64,000 nt of DNA from Actinoallomurus soli (GCF_024055715.1 NZ_JAMXMV010000001.1:62001-126000), one strand, 5' to 3'; shown: positions 15,268 to 24,446, numbered from the stretch's first letter. Notes: a model not told the origin generated them from the letters alone. Translations and numbers: made by a program.

Positions 15268-16122
15268 TCAGCTGCAGCCTTGCGGCGTGGGGACGGTCGC
15301 GTCGAAGGGGAGGTTCGCCTTGGCGAACCACTTCTCCCACACCTGCTTGGCGGTGCCGTCGGAGTACATCGACTTGATGGCGTCGTTGACGGCGTTGCAG
15401 GTCTTCGTGTCGCCCTTCTTGAGGCCGACGCCGTACTTCTCGTCGGTGAACGGCGCGTTGACGACCTTGACCGCCGAGCCCTCGCGAACGGCGAAGCCGC
15501 CCAGGATGGTCGCGTCGGTGGAGACCGCGTCGACCGAGCCGCCCTTGAGCTTGGTGATGCACTCCTCGTAGCCCTGGGCCGGGACGGTGACCGCTGCGAT
15601 CTTCTGCTTCAGCTTGTTGGTGCCCTCGGTGATGTTCTTCCAGGAGTTCGACCCGGACACCGCGCACAGCTTCTTGCCCTTGAGCGACTGCAGGCTCGTG
15701 ATCGAGTTGTCGTTCGCCCGGACCATGAGGTCCTGGTGGGTGACGACGTACGGGCCGCCGAAGGTGACCTTCGGCAGGCGCTCCGGGGTGATCGAGTAGC
15801 TGGCGATCACCATGTCGACGGTGCCGTTCTGCAGGAAGGTCTCCCGGTTGGCCGACCGGGCCTCCTTGAACTCGATGTCGCTGTCCTTCTTGACGCCGAG
15901 CTTCTTGGCGATGTACTTGGCGACGTCGATGTCGAAGCCCTCGACCCCGTTCGGGGTCTTCATGCCGATGGCGGGCTGGTCGTACTTGACGCCGATGACG
16001 ATCTTCTTGCCGTCCTTGGCCTTGTCGACGACCGTGGTGTTCTTCTTCGCGGCACACCCGGAGATGCCCATCCCGGCCACCGCGAGCGCGGCGGCGACGA
16101 CCCCGAAGTGACGTACTCGCAT
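15268..16122 (-). CDS. gluB: Glutamate-binding lipoprotein GluB
   Basis: The 284-residue extracellular solute-binding protein captures glutamate for the GluCD permease. The signal sequence ends in a lipobox (GISGC), so it is lipid-anchored. The type 3 binding fold is clear: KIVIGVKYDQPAIGMKTPNG, VEGFDIDVAKYIAKKLGV, FLQNGTVDMVIASYSITPER (family signature) and YGVGLKKGD. ATG 16122 follows AGGGGAA. It lies 83 bases downstream of gluA in the same operon. Confidence 0.93.
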   Translation of the reverse strand: MRVRHFGVVAAALAVAGMGISGCAAKKNTTVVDKAKDGKKIVIGVKYDQPAIGMKTPNGVEGFDIDVAKYIAKKLGVKKDSDIEFKEARSANRETFLQNGTVDMVIASYSITPERLPKVTFGGPYVVTHQDLMVRANDNSITSLQSLKGKKLCAVSGSNSWKNITEGTNKLKQKIAAVTVPAQGYEECITKLKGGSVDAVSTDATILGGFAVREGSAVKVVNAPFTDEKYGVGLKKGDTKTCNAVNDAIKSMYSDGTAKQVWEKWFAKANLPFDATVPTPQGCS

Positions 16123-16205
16123 CGTGTATTTCCCCTGTGTCGTGGAGGACCGCGCGGCGCGGTTCCTCGCGTCGGCTGAGCCCAGATCCGCCGGACCGGC
16201 CCCGG

Positions 16206-16988
16206 TCAGTGCGTCAGGATCTTGGACAGGAAGTCCTTGGCGCGGTCGCTCCGCGCGTTGGTGAAGAACTCTCCGGGGGTGTTCTCCTCGACGATCTGGC
16301 CGTCCGCCATGAACACCACCTTGTTGGCCGATGCGCGGGCGAACCCCATCTCGTGGGTCACGACGACCATCGTCATGCCCTCGGCGGCAAGGTTGATCAT
16401 TACGTCGAGGACCTCCTTGACCATCTCCGGGTCGAGGGCCGAGGTCGGCTCGTCGAACAGCATGACCTTGGGCCGCATCGCGAGCGCCCGGGCGATCGCC
16501 GCGCGCTGCTGCTGCCCCCCGGACAGCTGTGCGGGGTACTTCTCGGCCTGCGAGGCGATGCCCACCCGCTCGAGGAGCTCCATCGCGCGCTGCTCCGCCT
16601 CGGTCTTGTCCATCTTGCGGACCTTGATCGGGCCGAGCGTGACGTTCTGCAGGATCGTCTTGTGCGCGAACAGGTTGAACGACTGGAAGACCATGCCCAC
16701 GTCGGCCCGCAGCTGGGCCAGCGCCTTGCCCTCCTCGGGCAGCGGCTTGCCGTCGATCCGGATGGTGCCGCCGTCGATGGGCTCCAGCCGGTTGATCGTG
16801 CGGCACAGCGTCGACTTGCCGCCGCCCGACGGGCCGATCACGACCACGACCTCGCCCCGATGGATGGTGAGGTCGATGTCCCTGAGGACATGGTGCTCGC
16901 CGTAGAACTTGTTCACGTTCTCGAGCACGACGAGAGGTCCGCCGCCATTCACCCCGGCCTCCCGGGACTCCTTGCCGCTGTCCGTCAT
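16206..16988 (-). CDS. gluA: Glutamate ABC transporter ATPase GluA
   Basis: The ATPase powers glutamate uptake. The protein (260 aa) has Walker [10 protein letters not shown], the Q-loop MVFQSFNLF, the signature [16 protein letters not shown], Walker [15 protein letters not shown] and the switch VTHEMGF. Start choice is uncertain. ATG 16988 ([12 protein letters not shown]) lacks a ribosome site but sits eight bases after a TACGCT -10-like element, so it may be leaderless. GTG 16952 has GGAGG five bases upstream and begins just before the conserved [12 protein letters not shown]. First gene of gluABCD. Confidence 0.92.
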   Translation of the reverse strand: MTDSGKESREAGVNGGGPLVVLENVNKFYGEHHVLRDIDLTIHRGEVVVVIGPSGGGKSTLCRTINRLEPIDGGTIRIDGKPLPEEGKALAQLRADVGMVFQSFNLFAHKTILQNVTLGPIKVRKMDKTEAEQRAMELLERVGIASQAEKYPAQLSGGQQQRAAIARALAMRPKVMLFDEPTSALDPEMVKEVLDVMINLAAEGMTMVVVTHEMGFARASANKVVFMADGQIVEENTPGEFFTNARSDRAKDFLSKILTH

Positions 16989-17193
16989 GTGCGCAAAGCG
17001 TACGTCAAGACATTGGCAAGAAAGCCGAGCTGAGGTACCGATCCGGTCACGTTGCACGGGGCATTTGCCGTCCGCCGGAGCGGCGCCGGCGCCACTGAAG
17101 TCGATCTTGTGGCCGCTGGCATGCGCGCGCTGATGGTCGCGCTCGGCGCGGAGTCTCCGTCCACGGCCCGGCGCGCGTACTCTTTCCTATGAG

Positions 17194-18690
17194 ATGAGCG
17201 CGCCCACGACATTCGACGACCGGCCCCGCACGTACGAGATCCGCACGTACGGGTGCCAGATGAACGTGCACGACTCCGAGCGGCTCGCCGGGCTGCTGGA
17301 GAACGCCGGCTACGCCCGCGCGGACGACGGCGCGACGCCCGACGTCGTCGTGTTCAACACGTGCGCCGTACGGGAGAACGCCGACAACCGCCTGTACGGC
17401 AACCTCGGTCACCTGCGGCCGGTGAAGGAGAGCCACGCCGGCATGCAGATCGCGGTCGGCGGCTGCCTCGCGCAGAAGGACCGCGACACGATCGTCCGGC
17501 GCGCGCCGTGGGTGGACGTCGTCTTCGGCACCCACAACATCGGCTCGCTGCCGGTCCTGCTCGAACGCGCCCGGGTCCAGGAAGAGGCGCAGGTCGAGAT
17601 CAAGGAGTCGCTCGAGACGTTCCCGAGCACGCTCCCGACCCGCCGCGAGTCCCCGTACGCCGCGTGGGTGTCCATCTCGGTCGGGTGCAACAACACCTGC
17701 ACGTTCTGCATCGTGCCCTCGCTGCGCGGCAAGGAGAAGGACCGCCGTCCCGGCGAGATCCTGGCCGAGGTCGAGGCGCTGGTCGCCGAGGGCGTCTGCG
17801 AGATCACGCTCCTCGGGCAGAACGTCAACTCCTACGGCGCCGAGTTCGGTGACCGGGGGGCGTTCGCCAAGCTGCTGCGCTCCTGCGGGGAGATCGAGGG
17901 GCTGGAGCGGGTCCGCTTCACCTCGCCGCACCCGCGTGACTTCACCGACGACGTCATCGCCGCGATGGCCGAGACGCCGAACGTCATGCCGTCGCTGCAC
18001 ATGCCGCTGCAGTCCGGGTCCGACCGGGTGCTGAAGGCCATGCGGCGCTCCTACCGCCAGGAGCGCTACCTCGGCATCATCGAGCGGGTCCGCGCCGCGA
18101 TCCCGGACGCCGCGATCACCACGGACATCATCGTCGGCTTCCCGGGGGAGACCGAGGAGGACTTCGAGCAGACGCTGCACGTGGTCCGCGAGGCGCGGTT
18201 CTCCGGGGCGTTCACCTTCCAGTACTCCAAGCGGCCCGGCACGCCGGCGGCGGAGATGGCCGACCAGGTGCCCAAGGAGGTCGTGCAAGAGCGGTACGAG
18301 CGGCTGATCGCCCTGCAGGAGGAGATCTCCTGGGCGGAGAACAAGAAGCAGCTCGGCCGCACCCTCGAGGTGCTCGTCGCCGAGGGCGAGGGCCGCAAGG
18401 ACCAGCGCACGCACCGCCTGTCCGGGCGGGCGCCCGACAACCGGCTCGTCCACTTCGGACTCGGCGAGGACGACACCGAGACGCCCCGGCCGGGCGACAT
18501 GGTCACCGTCGAGGTCACCTACGCCGCACCGCACCACCTGGTCGCGGACGGACCGGTCCGCGCCGTCCGGCGCACCCGGGCGGGCGACGCCTGGGAGCGG
18601 CGCACGGCCGCGCCCGCGCCGAAGGGCGTCTCGCTGGGCATGCCGGGCATCGGCCGGCCCGCGGCGCCCCCGGTCTCCTCCTGCCCGTGA
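17194..18690 (+). CDS. miaB: tRNA-2-methylthio-N6-dimethylallyladenosine synthase MiaB
   Basis: A radical-SAM methylthiotransferase that adds the 2-methylthio group to i6A37 of tRNAs, the step after MiaA. The 498-residue protein has the N-terminal UPF0004 cluster cysteines at residues 21, 57 and 91, the radical-SAM motif GCNNTCTFC (Cys165/169/172) with nearby [10 protein letters not shown], and a C-terminal TRAM RNA-binding domain (about 380-445). The tail after residue 450 is disordered. TACTCT lies 12 bases before ATG 17194, with no ribosome site, hinting at a leaderless mRNA. miaA lies 1.2 kb downstream on the same strand. Confidence 0.96.
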   Translation: MSAPTTFDDRPRTYEIRTYGCQMNVHDSERLAGLLENAGYARADDGATPDVVVFNTCAVRENADNRLYGNLGHLRPVKESHAGMQIAVGGCLAQKDRDTIVRRAPWVDVVFGTHNIGSLPVLLERARVQEEAQVEIKESLETFPSTLPTRRESPYAAWVSISVGCNNTCTFCIVPSLRGKEKDRRPGEILAEVEALVAEGVCEITLLGQNVNSYGAEFGDRGAFAKLLRSCGEIEGLERVRFTSPHPRDFTDDVIAAMAETPNVMPSLHMPLQSGSDRVLKAMRRSYRQERYLGIIERVRAAIPDAAITTDIIVGFPGETEEDFEQTLHVVREARFSGAFTFQYSKRPGTPAAEMADQVPKEVVQERYERLIALQEEISWAENKKQLGRTLEVLVAEGEGRKDQRTHRLSGRAPDNRLVHFGLGEDDTETPRPGDMVTVEVTYAAPHHLVADGPVRAVRRTRAGDAWERRTAAPAPKGVSLGMPGIGRPAAPPVSSCP

Positions 18691-18712
18691 CCGCGCCGTC
18701 CGAGACGGCCGC

Positions 18713-19390
18713 GTGCTGACCTCCGCGGCGGTGTGCCCGCATCCGCCGCTGCTCGTACCCCAGGTCGCGAGCGGCGCGGCTCCTGAACTCGACGGGCTGC
18801 GGGCGGCGTGCGACGCGGCGGTGGGCCGGCTCGGCCCCGCCGACCTGCTGATCGTCGTCGGCTCCGGGCCGAGCACCCGTGACTTCGGCTCCGACGCGGC
18901 GGGCGGCCTGCGCCCGTACGGCGTCGACCTCACGTTCGGGCCCGGTGAGCCCGTGCTGCCGCTGTCCCTGACGATCGGACGGTGGCTGATCGGCGACCGG
19001 CCGGCCCTGTTCCAGAGCGTCGCGCAGGACGCCTCGCCGGGCGCCTGCCTCCGGCTGGGCGCGGACCTGGCGGAGCTGGCCCCCGCGGTCGCGCTGCTCG
19101 TGATGGGCGACGGGTCGGCGTGCCGCGACGCGGCCGCCCCCGGCTACCTCGACCCGCGGGCCGCCGGGTTCGACGCGGCGGTGGCCGCGGCGCTGGCCGG
19201 CGCGGACCGCGCCGCGCTCGCAGGGCTGGACGCCGGCCTCGCCGCCGAGCTGCGGGCGCCCGGGCGCGCGCCGTGGCAGGTCCTGGCCGGAGCGGCGGGA
19301 GACGCGGTCTACGACGCGGAGCTGCTGGCCGACACGGCGCCGTACGGCGTCGGCTATCTGGTCGCGAGCTGGACCCGCCGCGCGCTATGA
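18713..19390 (+). CDS. Class III extradiol dioxygenase-like protein
   Basis: The 225-residue protein starts [18 protein letters not shown], the PHPP motif of the LigB-like class III extradiol dioxygenase superfamily (metal-binding His). It also contains [15 protein letters not shown] and a GDGSA segment. A homologue between miaB and miaA is conserved in many actinobacteria, but its substrate is not established. The enzyme family cleaves aromatic rings with Fe(II), while some members (Memo-like) have other roles. GTG 18713 lies 23 bases after the miaB stop. It overlaps the convergent antitoxin-like gene by six bases. Confidence 0.8.
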   Translation: MLTSAAVCPHPPLLVPQVASGAAPELDGLRAACDAAVGRLGPADLLIVVGSGPSTRDFGSDAAGGLRPYGVDLTFGPGEPVLPLSLTIGRWLIGDRPALFQSVAQDASPGACLRLGADLAELAPAVALLVMGDGSACRDAAAPGYLDPRAAGFDAAVAAALAGADRAALAGLDAGLAAELRAPGRAPWQVLAGAAGDAVYDAELLADTAPYGVGYLVASWTRRAL

Positions 19391-19615
19391 CGGCCGGCCG
19401 CCCATGGGGTCGGCGCCTCCTTCGCGCTCCTCGCGCCCGCGCTCTCCACCGGCGCGTTCCGCGTACTTCCGCGCCTGCTCCTGCGCCATGTCGACCTGGT
19501 GCTCGTACTTCCCGCCGGTCTTGCGGTCGACCATGTCGCCGGCCTTCTCGATGGCCTCGTCGACCTTGTCGCCGTGCTGGCCGAGCAGATCCTTGACCTT
19601 GTCCTTGAAGGACAT
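19385..19615 (-). CDS. MT0933-like antitoxin
   Basis: A 76-residue hydrophilic, highly charged protein starting at ATG 19615 after GAGGAGG. The opening [20 protein letters not shown] followed by [17 protein letters not shown] is characteristic of the MT0933-type antitoxin family (PF14013) of actinobacteria. Despite the family name no toxin gene is adjacent: the neighbours are the dioxygenase-like gene (6-base tail overlap) and miaA. A solitary, possibly regulatory role is equally likely. Confidence 0.8.
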   Translation of the reverse strand: MSFKDKVKDLLGQHGDKVDEAIEKAGDMVDRKTGGKYEHQVDMAQEQARKYAERAGGERGREEREGGADPMGGRPS

Positions 19616-19847
19616 CCGGGCCTCCTCGTACGGGGGCGCCGTCCTCCGGCGCCCTCTACCGGCCCTCTGCCCCATATCGGGCGGGAGAACCCGCCGCGAC
19701 GTGTCTGATGGGCGCGCCCGGCTCTGGGAAGACCGGCGCCGGGCGCCTTACCCTCGCGGGTCGGCGGAACCCCGCCGCGGGACGCCGGGCGAGTGGCGAA
19801 GGCACCTCGGGGGAAGCGGCAGAATTGAGCCGGTGGGGGAGAACAGG

Positions 19848-20741
19848 GTGATCGCCGTCGTGGGTCCGACCGCCGCGGGCAAGTCCGACCTCGCGGTGGA
19901 GCTCGCCCTGCGGCTCGGCGGCGAGATCGTCAACGCCGACTCGATGCAGCTCTACCGGGGCATGGACATCGGCACGGCCAAGCTCACCGAGCCGGACTGG
20001 CGCGGGGTGCCGCACCACCTGCTGGACGTGTGGGACGTCACCCGCACGGCCAGCGTCGCCGAGTACCAGGACGCGGCCCGCCGGACCGTCGCGCAGATCC
20101 GCGGCCGCGGGCGCGTGCCGCTGCTGGTCGGCGGCTCCGGCCTGTACGTCCGCGCGGTCCTGGACGACCTGGAGTTCCCCGGCACGGATCCGGAGCTGCG
20201 GGCGCGGCTGGAGGGCGAGCTCGCCGAGCACGGTCCCGCCGCGCTGCACGCCCGGCTGGCCGGCCTCGACCCGGCCGCCGCCGCCTCGATCCTGCCGAGC
20301 AACGGCCGCCGCATCGTCCGGGCCCTCGAGGTGATCGAGATCACCGGCCGGCCCTTCACCGCCTCCATGCCGTCCTACGCCGACACCGGCGACGCGGTGC
20401 AGCTCGGGCTGACCGTTCCCCGTCCCGAACTGGACGAGCGCATCGCCGTACGCGTCGAGCGGATGTGGAAGGCCGGATTCGTCGACGAGGTCCGCGCTCT
20501 GGAGCCGCACGGCCTGCGCGACGGGCTCACGGCGAGCCGCGCGCTCGGCTACGCGCAGGTGCTCCGCTTCCTGACGGGGGAGTGGACCGAGGAGGAGGCG
20601 AAGCAGGAGACGATCCGCGCCACCCGGCGGTTCGCCCGCCGCCAGGAGTCCTGGTTCCGCCGCGACCCCCGGGTCCGCTGGATCCCCTATGACGCGCCCG
20701 TCGAGACCGCGCTGGATACGATCGGCCCATGCGCTTCGTGA
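19848..20741 (+). CDS. miaA: tRNA dimethylallyltransferase MiaA
   Basis: MiaA transfers the dimethylallyl group from DMAPP to A37 of tRNAs that read UNN codons. The 297-residue protein has the P-loop GPTAAGKS near its N-terminus, [44 protein letters not shown], and the late [15 protein letters not shown] segment that binds the tRNA loop. GTG 19848 was chosen for its GGGGGAG site; GTG 19833 is an in-frame alternative with a poorer site. The 3-prime end overlaps dapF by 13 bases. Confidence 0.95.
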   Translation: MIAVVGPTAAGKSDLAVELALRLGGEIVNADSMQLYRGMDIGTAKLTEPDWRGVPHHLLDVWDVTRTASVAEYQDAARRTVAQIRGRGRVPLLVGGSGLYVRAVLDDLEFPGTDPELRARLEGELAEHGPAALHARLAGLDPAAAASILPSNGRRIVRALEVIEITGRPFTASMPSYADTGDAVQLGLTVPRPELDERIAVRVERMWKAGFVDEVRALEPHGLRDGLTASRALGYAQVLRFLTGEWTEEEAKQETIRATRRFARRQESWFRRDPRVRWIPYDAPVETALDTIGPCAS

Positions 20742-21544
20742 AGGGACACGGCACCGAGAACGACTTCGTGATCGTGCCGGACCCCGATGGCTCACTCGAC
20801 CTGACACCGTCCCTCGTGGCCGCCCTCTGCGACCGGCGCGCAGGGATCGGTGCCGACGGCGTGCTGCGCGTCGTACGCGCCAAGGCGCTGGGCCACGACG
20901 ACCTCGGCGCCGAGTGGTTCATGGACTACCGCAACGCCGACGGCAGCATCGCGGAGATGTGCGGCAACGGCGTGCGGGTCTTCGCGCGGTACCTCGTCGA
21001 CACCGGCCTGGCCGCCCCCGGCGACCTCGCGGTCGGGACCAGGGCGGGCGTTCGCGCGGTGAGCCTGGGCGCGACCGGCGACGTGACGGTGGACATGGGC
21101 GCCCCGCGCGTGCTGGGAGAGGGCGGGGCGGTGCTGGCCGGCCGGTCGTACGCGGGCCTGCGCGTCTCCATGGGCAACCCGCACCTGGCCTGCCTGATCG
21201 ACGAGCCCGTCGCCGGCCTCGACCTGGAGCGCGCCCCCGACGTCGACACGGCGGTGTTCCCCGACGGGGTCAACGTCGAGCTGTTCCGGCCGCTCGGCGA
21301 CGGCCGGGTGGAGATGCGGGTCCACGAGCGGGGAGTGGGCGAGACGCGGTCCTGCGGTACGGGCACGGTCGCGACCGCCGTCGCCGCCGCCCACGCCGAG
21401 GGCCGCACGACCGGCACGTGGGAGGTCGCCGTGCCGGGCGGTCTCCTCACCGTGATCCTGGACGGCACGACCAGCTTCCTGCGCGGCCCGGCCGTCCTCC
21501 TCGCCGAAGGCGAAGTCCACCTCGACCGCCTCACGGCGCGCTGA
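20729..21544 (+). CDS. dapF: Diaminopimelate epimerase
   Basis: DapF converts LL- to meso-diaminopimelate for lysine and cell-wall synthesis. The 271-residue protein has two mirrored halves with catalytic cysteines Cys78 ([14 protein letters not shown]) and Cys209 ([12 protein letters not shown]). It begins [14 protein letters not shown] at ATG 20729, inside the end of miaA, so the two are translationally coupled. The last codons ([11 protein letters not shown]) and about 30 bases beyond are repeated in diverged form at 22525-22587. A strong hairpin follows at 21571. Confidence 0.96.
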   Translation: MRFVKGHGTENDFVIVPDPDGSLDLTPSLVAALCDRRAGIGADGVLRVVRAKALGHDDLGAEWFMDYRNADGSIAEMCGNGVRVFARYLVDTGLAAPGDLAVGTRAGVRAVSLGATGDVTVDMGAPRVLGEGGAVLAGRSYAGLRVSMGNPHLACLIDEPVAGLDLERAPDVDTAVFPDGVNVELFRPLGDGRVEMRVHERGVGETRSCGTGTVATAVAAAHAEGRTTGTWEVAVPGGLLTVILDGTTSFLRGPAVLLAEGEVHLDRLTAR

Positions 21545-21570
21545 CCGTAGCGCCGTTCCCGGCATCGGCC

Positions 21571-21622
21571 GGTCTCAGAGCCTCCCGCCCGCCGCGCAGG
21601 CGGACGGCGGGACTCTGAGACC
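21571..21622. terminator. Hairpin terminator between dapF and a convergent secreted-protein gene
   Basis: GGTCTCAGAG at 21571-21580 pairs perfectly with CTCTGAGACC at 21613-21622. The interior (CCTCCCGCCCGCC against GGCGGACGGCGGGA) pairs with few mismatches. It stands 27 bases after dapF and 21 bases before the convergent stop, so it can serve both. Confidence 0.8.
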
Positions 21623-21642
21623 CTGCCCTCAGGGCGGCGCGA

Positions 21643-22386
21643 TCAGCCGCCGTGGTGGATCGGAATGCCGGGACGATGCCAGCCGCCTCCCGGGCCGACC
21701 GGCCGGTGGTACACCGGCGGGCTGTGCCAGCCGGGACGATGCCAGCCCGGCCGGTCCCACACGGGACGCTGGATGATCATGCCCGGGCGGTACCACGGTC
21801 CGGGACGGAAGATCCGAACCGGTGGGCGGCCCCATGATCCCCGGTACGGAGCGGCGACCTGGAGAACCTCGGCCCTCGGTGTGCCGTTCGGCACGCACTG
21901 CACGACCATGGTGCCGGCCTGTGCGCTGTTGACGGTGACCTCGATACCGCCGACGCGCAGGAGGTGCGTCCCGGCCACGGCCGGCGCCCAGTCGCCGGCC
22001 AGGTCGCCGGTGAGCGCCCCCTGCTCCGGGACCGCGCCCCCGGAGCCGCTCAGCTGGAAGGTCGTGTTCTCGGTGCCGCTGACGTCGACCCAGGCGGTGC
22101 CGTTCCAGGAGTCGATCGGGAAGGGCGCCTGCAGGTTCAGGCTGGAGATGTGCAGGTAGAAGCGTGACGGCGCGTCGTAGGTGTTCCCGGGCGGGGTCAG
22201 CCAGCCGTCGAGGGCGGCGGCCGTCTGCCCGAGGTCGCCGATGTTGCAGGTGAGGTCGGCGGACAGCGCGGCGGCCCGTTGGTTCGCCTGCGCCCGCGCG
22301 GACGTCTGCCCCGCGGCCCCGAGGCCGCTGACCGCGAGAACCGCCGTCGTGACCGCGGCGGCGCCCCGGCCGGTCAATTTGATCAT
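21643..22386 (-). CDS. Secreted protein with His/Trp/Pro/Gly-rich tail
   Basis: The 247-residue product starts at ATG 22386 after AAGGAG. It has a signal peptide (MIKLTGRGAAAVTTAVLAVS, cleavage probably after ARA), then a globular domain of about 140 residues with one Cys pair (LTCNIGD and VVQCVPNG) and a mostly beta pattern. The last 65 residues are a repetitive RPG(P/W)WYRPG, RPGWHRPGWHSP, GGGWHRPGIPIHHGG tail with many His and Trp that could bind metal or the wall. I do not recognise the family. The gene lies in a block bounded by dapF and a diverged dapF tail, suggesting acquisition with a recombined segment. Confidence 0.75.
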   Translation of the reverse strand: MIKLTGRGAAAVTTAVLAVSGLGAAGQTSARAQANQRAAALSADLTCNIGDLGQTAAALDGWLTPPGNTYDAPSRFYLHISSLNLQAPFPIDSWNGTAWVDVSGTENTTFQLSGSGGAVPEQGALTGDLAGDWAPAVAGTHLLRVGGIEVTVNSAQAGTMVVQCVPNGTPRAEVLQVAAPYRGSWGRPPVRIFRPGPWYRPGMIIQRPVWDRPGWHRPGWHSPPVYHRPVGPGGGWHRPGIPIHHGG

Positions 22387-22524
22387 CTGAGCTCCTTGTG
22401 GGTCCGTCTCAGAGATCGACGTCATCACATCCGCGCCGCCCTACGGCCGCGCCTGACGGCCCTTGCCGGAACCGTTGACGATCCGCCACCCGATCATGGC
22501 CGAGCGGCGCTCGGGAACGCGATC

Positions 22525-22587
22525 GGCGAACTCCACGTGGACCGCCTCACGGCTCGCTGACCGTATTGCCGTTTCCGGCCTCGGGCC
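22525..22587 (+). pseudogene. Diverged copy of the dapF 3-prime end
   Basis: This aligns with dapF 21509-21570 over about 60 bases, including CCGCCTCACGGC and the stop region. In frame it encodes IGELHVDRLTAR-stop, against [12 protein letters not shown]-stop in dapF. The substitutions are conservative, so it is a tail from a related allele, not a recent copy. No further dapF sequence is attached. Confidence 0.75.
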
Positions 22588-22601
22588 GATTTGATGCGGG
22601 C

Positions 22602-22745
22602 ATGCCCGAGAGCGTCACCTCACCCGTGTTCACCCTGTCCTACGTTCCGTCGGTCGAGGACGTCGCGGAGCTCCGGGCGCCGTACGAGGTCGAAGTGTTC
22701 GAGGAGGGCCTCACCAGCCGGACCGACGGACTCGCCAGGCAGCCA
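22602..22745 (+). pseudogene. Remnant of a small membrane-protein gene (YcxB-like?)
   Basis: An ATG opens a readable stretch, MPESVTSPVFTLSYVPSVED followed by VAELRA, then APYEVEVFEEGLTSRTDG, after which codon use degrades. The two blocks resemble the N-terminal and post-membrane segments of YcxB-like proteins with the central membrane hairpin deleted. The frame runs into the 3-prime end of the opposing glycohydrolase gene. The family assignment is tentative. Confidence 0.35.
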
Positions 22746-22806
22746 TCTGGCGTTCCACCCCGGCCTCGATCCGCGTGGCCGATGGCGTACCGGCCGTGGG
22801 GCCGGG

Positions 22807-23820
22807 TCAGTGGAGGCCCTGGTAGACCCAGTTCGGGAGGATCTCGACAAGGTGCAGCCACTCGCCGGGGGCGATCGCGGGTCCGGCGCGTCCCATGTCA
22901 CCGCGTCCGTTGCGCGCGGCGACGACGCCGCCCGTGATCGCGCACGTGGTGTCGACGTCGCCGAGGCCCTCGGCGGTCGTCCAGAGCGCGTCGGTGAGGC
23001 TGCCGAGATGGTGGGCCGCGCACCACAGCGCGAACGGCACCGTGTCGTCGGCGCGGATCCGCCGCCCGTTGCCGAGGATGTCGGCGGCCTTCCAGGCGGG
23101 GGTGTCGTCCGGCAGGTCGGCGGCGCGCAGGATCCCGTCGCGGGTCGGCCCGGCGGGCGTATGCGCCGCGACCGCTCGAAGCAGGTCGGCGCCCCAGAGC
23201 ACGCCCTCACGCGCGCCCGGGCTCTGCCGCCACCGGGCCTCGTGGTCCGGCCGGCCGGCCACGGCGAGGGCCGCCGCGACGGCCACCGCGACGGCGCCCG
23301 CGATGCCTTCAGGGTGAGCATGGGTGACGTGCGCGGACCGCCTCGCCTGCTCGACGGTGGTCTCGAGGTCCGGGCCGAACCAGGCGCCCAGGGGAGCGGC
23401 CCTCATCGCCGCGCCGTTGCCGAGGCTGCCCTGTCCGTCGAACAGCGCCCGCGCCGCCGTGCGCCACGCACCCGGGTCCGCGCCGAGCAGCGGCAGCAGG
23501 TCGTGCATGCCCGCGCCGTATCCCCGGCCCGGATCGGCGGCGTAGGCGTCGGCGAACGCGCGGGCCAGTTCCTCCTCGACGATCTCCCCGTGCCGCAGGA
23601 GCACGCCGAGGATGCCGAGGGCCATCGCGGTGTCGTCGGTCCAGCGCCACACCTGGCCGGGCCCGAAGCCCTGACCGGGGCCCGGCACGTCGGGGAGGCG
23701 GCGCGCGGCGATCTCGCGGCGGGCCTCGGCCGCGGATCGGGAGAACCACCGCCGGCCGAACGCGTCCCCCAGGGACAGCCCCATGACGCTGTCGAGAACC
23801 GCATTCCGATCAACGATCAT
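22807..23820 (-). CDS. ADP-ribosylglycohydrolase family protein
   Basis: The 337-residue, all-helical protein belongs to the family that removes ADP-ribose from proteins (DraG/ARH-like). Metal-binding motifs are present: GLSLGDAFG near the start, WRWTDDTAM (the T-D-D metal ligands), and GLGDVDTTCAITGGVVAA near the C-terminus (the paired D-x-D/T ligands). No ADP-ribosyltransferase is nearby, so the target is unknown. ATG 23820 gives MIVDRNAVLDSVMGLSLGDA, the usual opening. It sits between two groups of gene remnants. Confidence 0.9.
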   Translation of the reverse strand: MIVDRNAVLDSVMGLSLGDAFGRRWFSRSAAEARREIAARRLPDVPGPGQGFGPGQVWRWTDDTAMALGILGVLLRHGEIVEEELARAFADAYAADPGRGYGAGMHDLLPLLGADPGAWRTAARALFDGQGSLGNGAAMRAAPLGAWFGPDLETTVEQARRSAHVTHAHPEGIAGAVAVAVAAALAVAGRPDHEARWRQSPGAREGVLWGADLLRAVAAHTPAGPTRDGILRAADLPDDTPAWKAADILGNGRRIRADDTVPFALWCAAHHLGSLTDALWTTAEGLGDVDTTCAITGGVVAARNGRGDMGRAGPAIAPGEWLHLVEILPNWVYQGLH

Positions 23821-23840
23821 TGCCGCACTCTGCCACGTAT

Positions 23841-24216
23841 TCAGCCGGTCAGGGCGCGAAGTCCTTCGCGGAGGGTGGCGGCGTCGACGTCCTCCAGGAT
23901 GAGCAGCTGGATCACGAAGCCGGGTACGAGGCAGAAGAGGGTGGCGCCGACGGCACGGGGGTCGGCGTCGGCGGGCAGGCGGCCCACATCGCGCATTCGT
24001 TCAGCGAGCTTGATCCACCAGGTGCGGGTGTCGGTGAACAGGCCGCGGACGGTCGGTCCGAGTGCCGGGTTGTACATCGCCTCCACCCACCCGGCGGGAG
24101 CGAGCCGGAGAGGGCCGTCGCTCCCCAGCAGGGACTCGACGCGCTCGGCGAACCGGCCGATCACGTCCTCCAGCGGGGGGAGGGTGTCCTCGTTGAGCAC
24201 TTCTTCCAGCACACAC
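23841..24216 (-). pseudogene. C-terminal part of a TetR-family regulator
   Basis: On the minus strand from about 24216 the reading is CVLEEVLNEDTLPPLEDVIG, then RFAERVESLL, AGWVEAMYNPALGPTVRGLF, and finally GLRALTG-stop. This is an intact TetR ligand-binding half. No helix-turn-helix or start lies upstream: the sequence changes at 24207-24216 into the end of a membrane-protein gene on the other strand. It is a 5-prime truncation. Confidence 0.65.
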
Positions 24217-24395
24217 TGCTGCGCTCGGTCGCGTTCTTCGACGGCGCGCGGGCGGGCGGCCCGCTTATCGTCCTGGTCGTGTGGGCCGTGACCGGGCTCC
24301 TGCTCCTCGGCGTGGGCGGTCTGCGGGATCGGCATGCCGGCTCCCGTGAGGCCGCCGCGCGGGATGCTTCCACGCTGGTGGACGCCGACAGGTGA
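24207..24395 (+). pseudogene. C-terminal end of a YhgE/DUF3533-type membrane protein
   Basis: The plus strand reads QHTLLRSVAFFDGARAGG, then PLIVLVVWAVTGLLLLGVGG (one membrane helix) and a hydrophilic tail ending TLVDADR-stop. This is typical of the last helix of YhgE-like or DUF3533 membrane proteins, which are often divergent from a TetR regulator. The rest of the gene is missing. Confidence 0.55.
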
Positions 24396-24423
24396 GCGAC
24401 GGTACGGGGAACCGACTCGTCGA

Positions 24424-24444
24424 TTACCGAATCGGTTTCGGTTA
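24424..24444. promoter_or_regulatory. Probable TetR operator
   Basis: TTACCGAATCGGTTTCGGTTA contains ACCGAA and TTCGGT as inverted half-sites around a five-base centre; the symmetry extends outward with one mismatch. It ends two bases before the first ATG of the TetR gene, so it overlaps the promoter or transcription start and suits autorepression. Confidence 0.65.
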
Positions 24445-24446
24445 CG

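Noticed and set aside
19385-19615. A toxin-antitoxin pair at the MT0933-like gene
   Set aside because: Neither neighbour (dioxygenase-like gene, miaA) resembles a toxin, so only a solitary antitoxin-like gene is called.
19404-19832. Extension of miaA to an upstream ATG
   Set aside because: It would overlap the antitoxin gene on the other strand and adds a Ser/Arg-rich segment absent from MiaA proteins.
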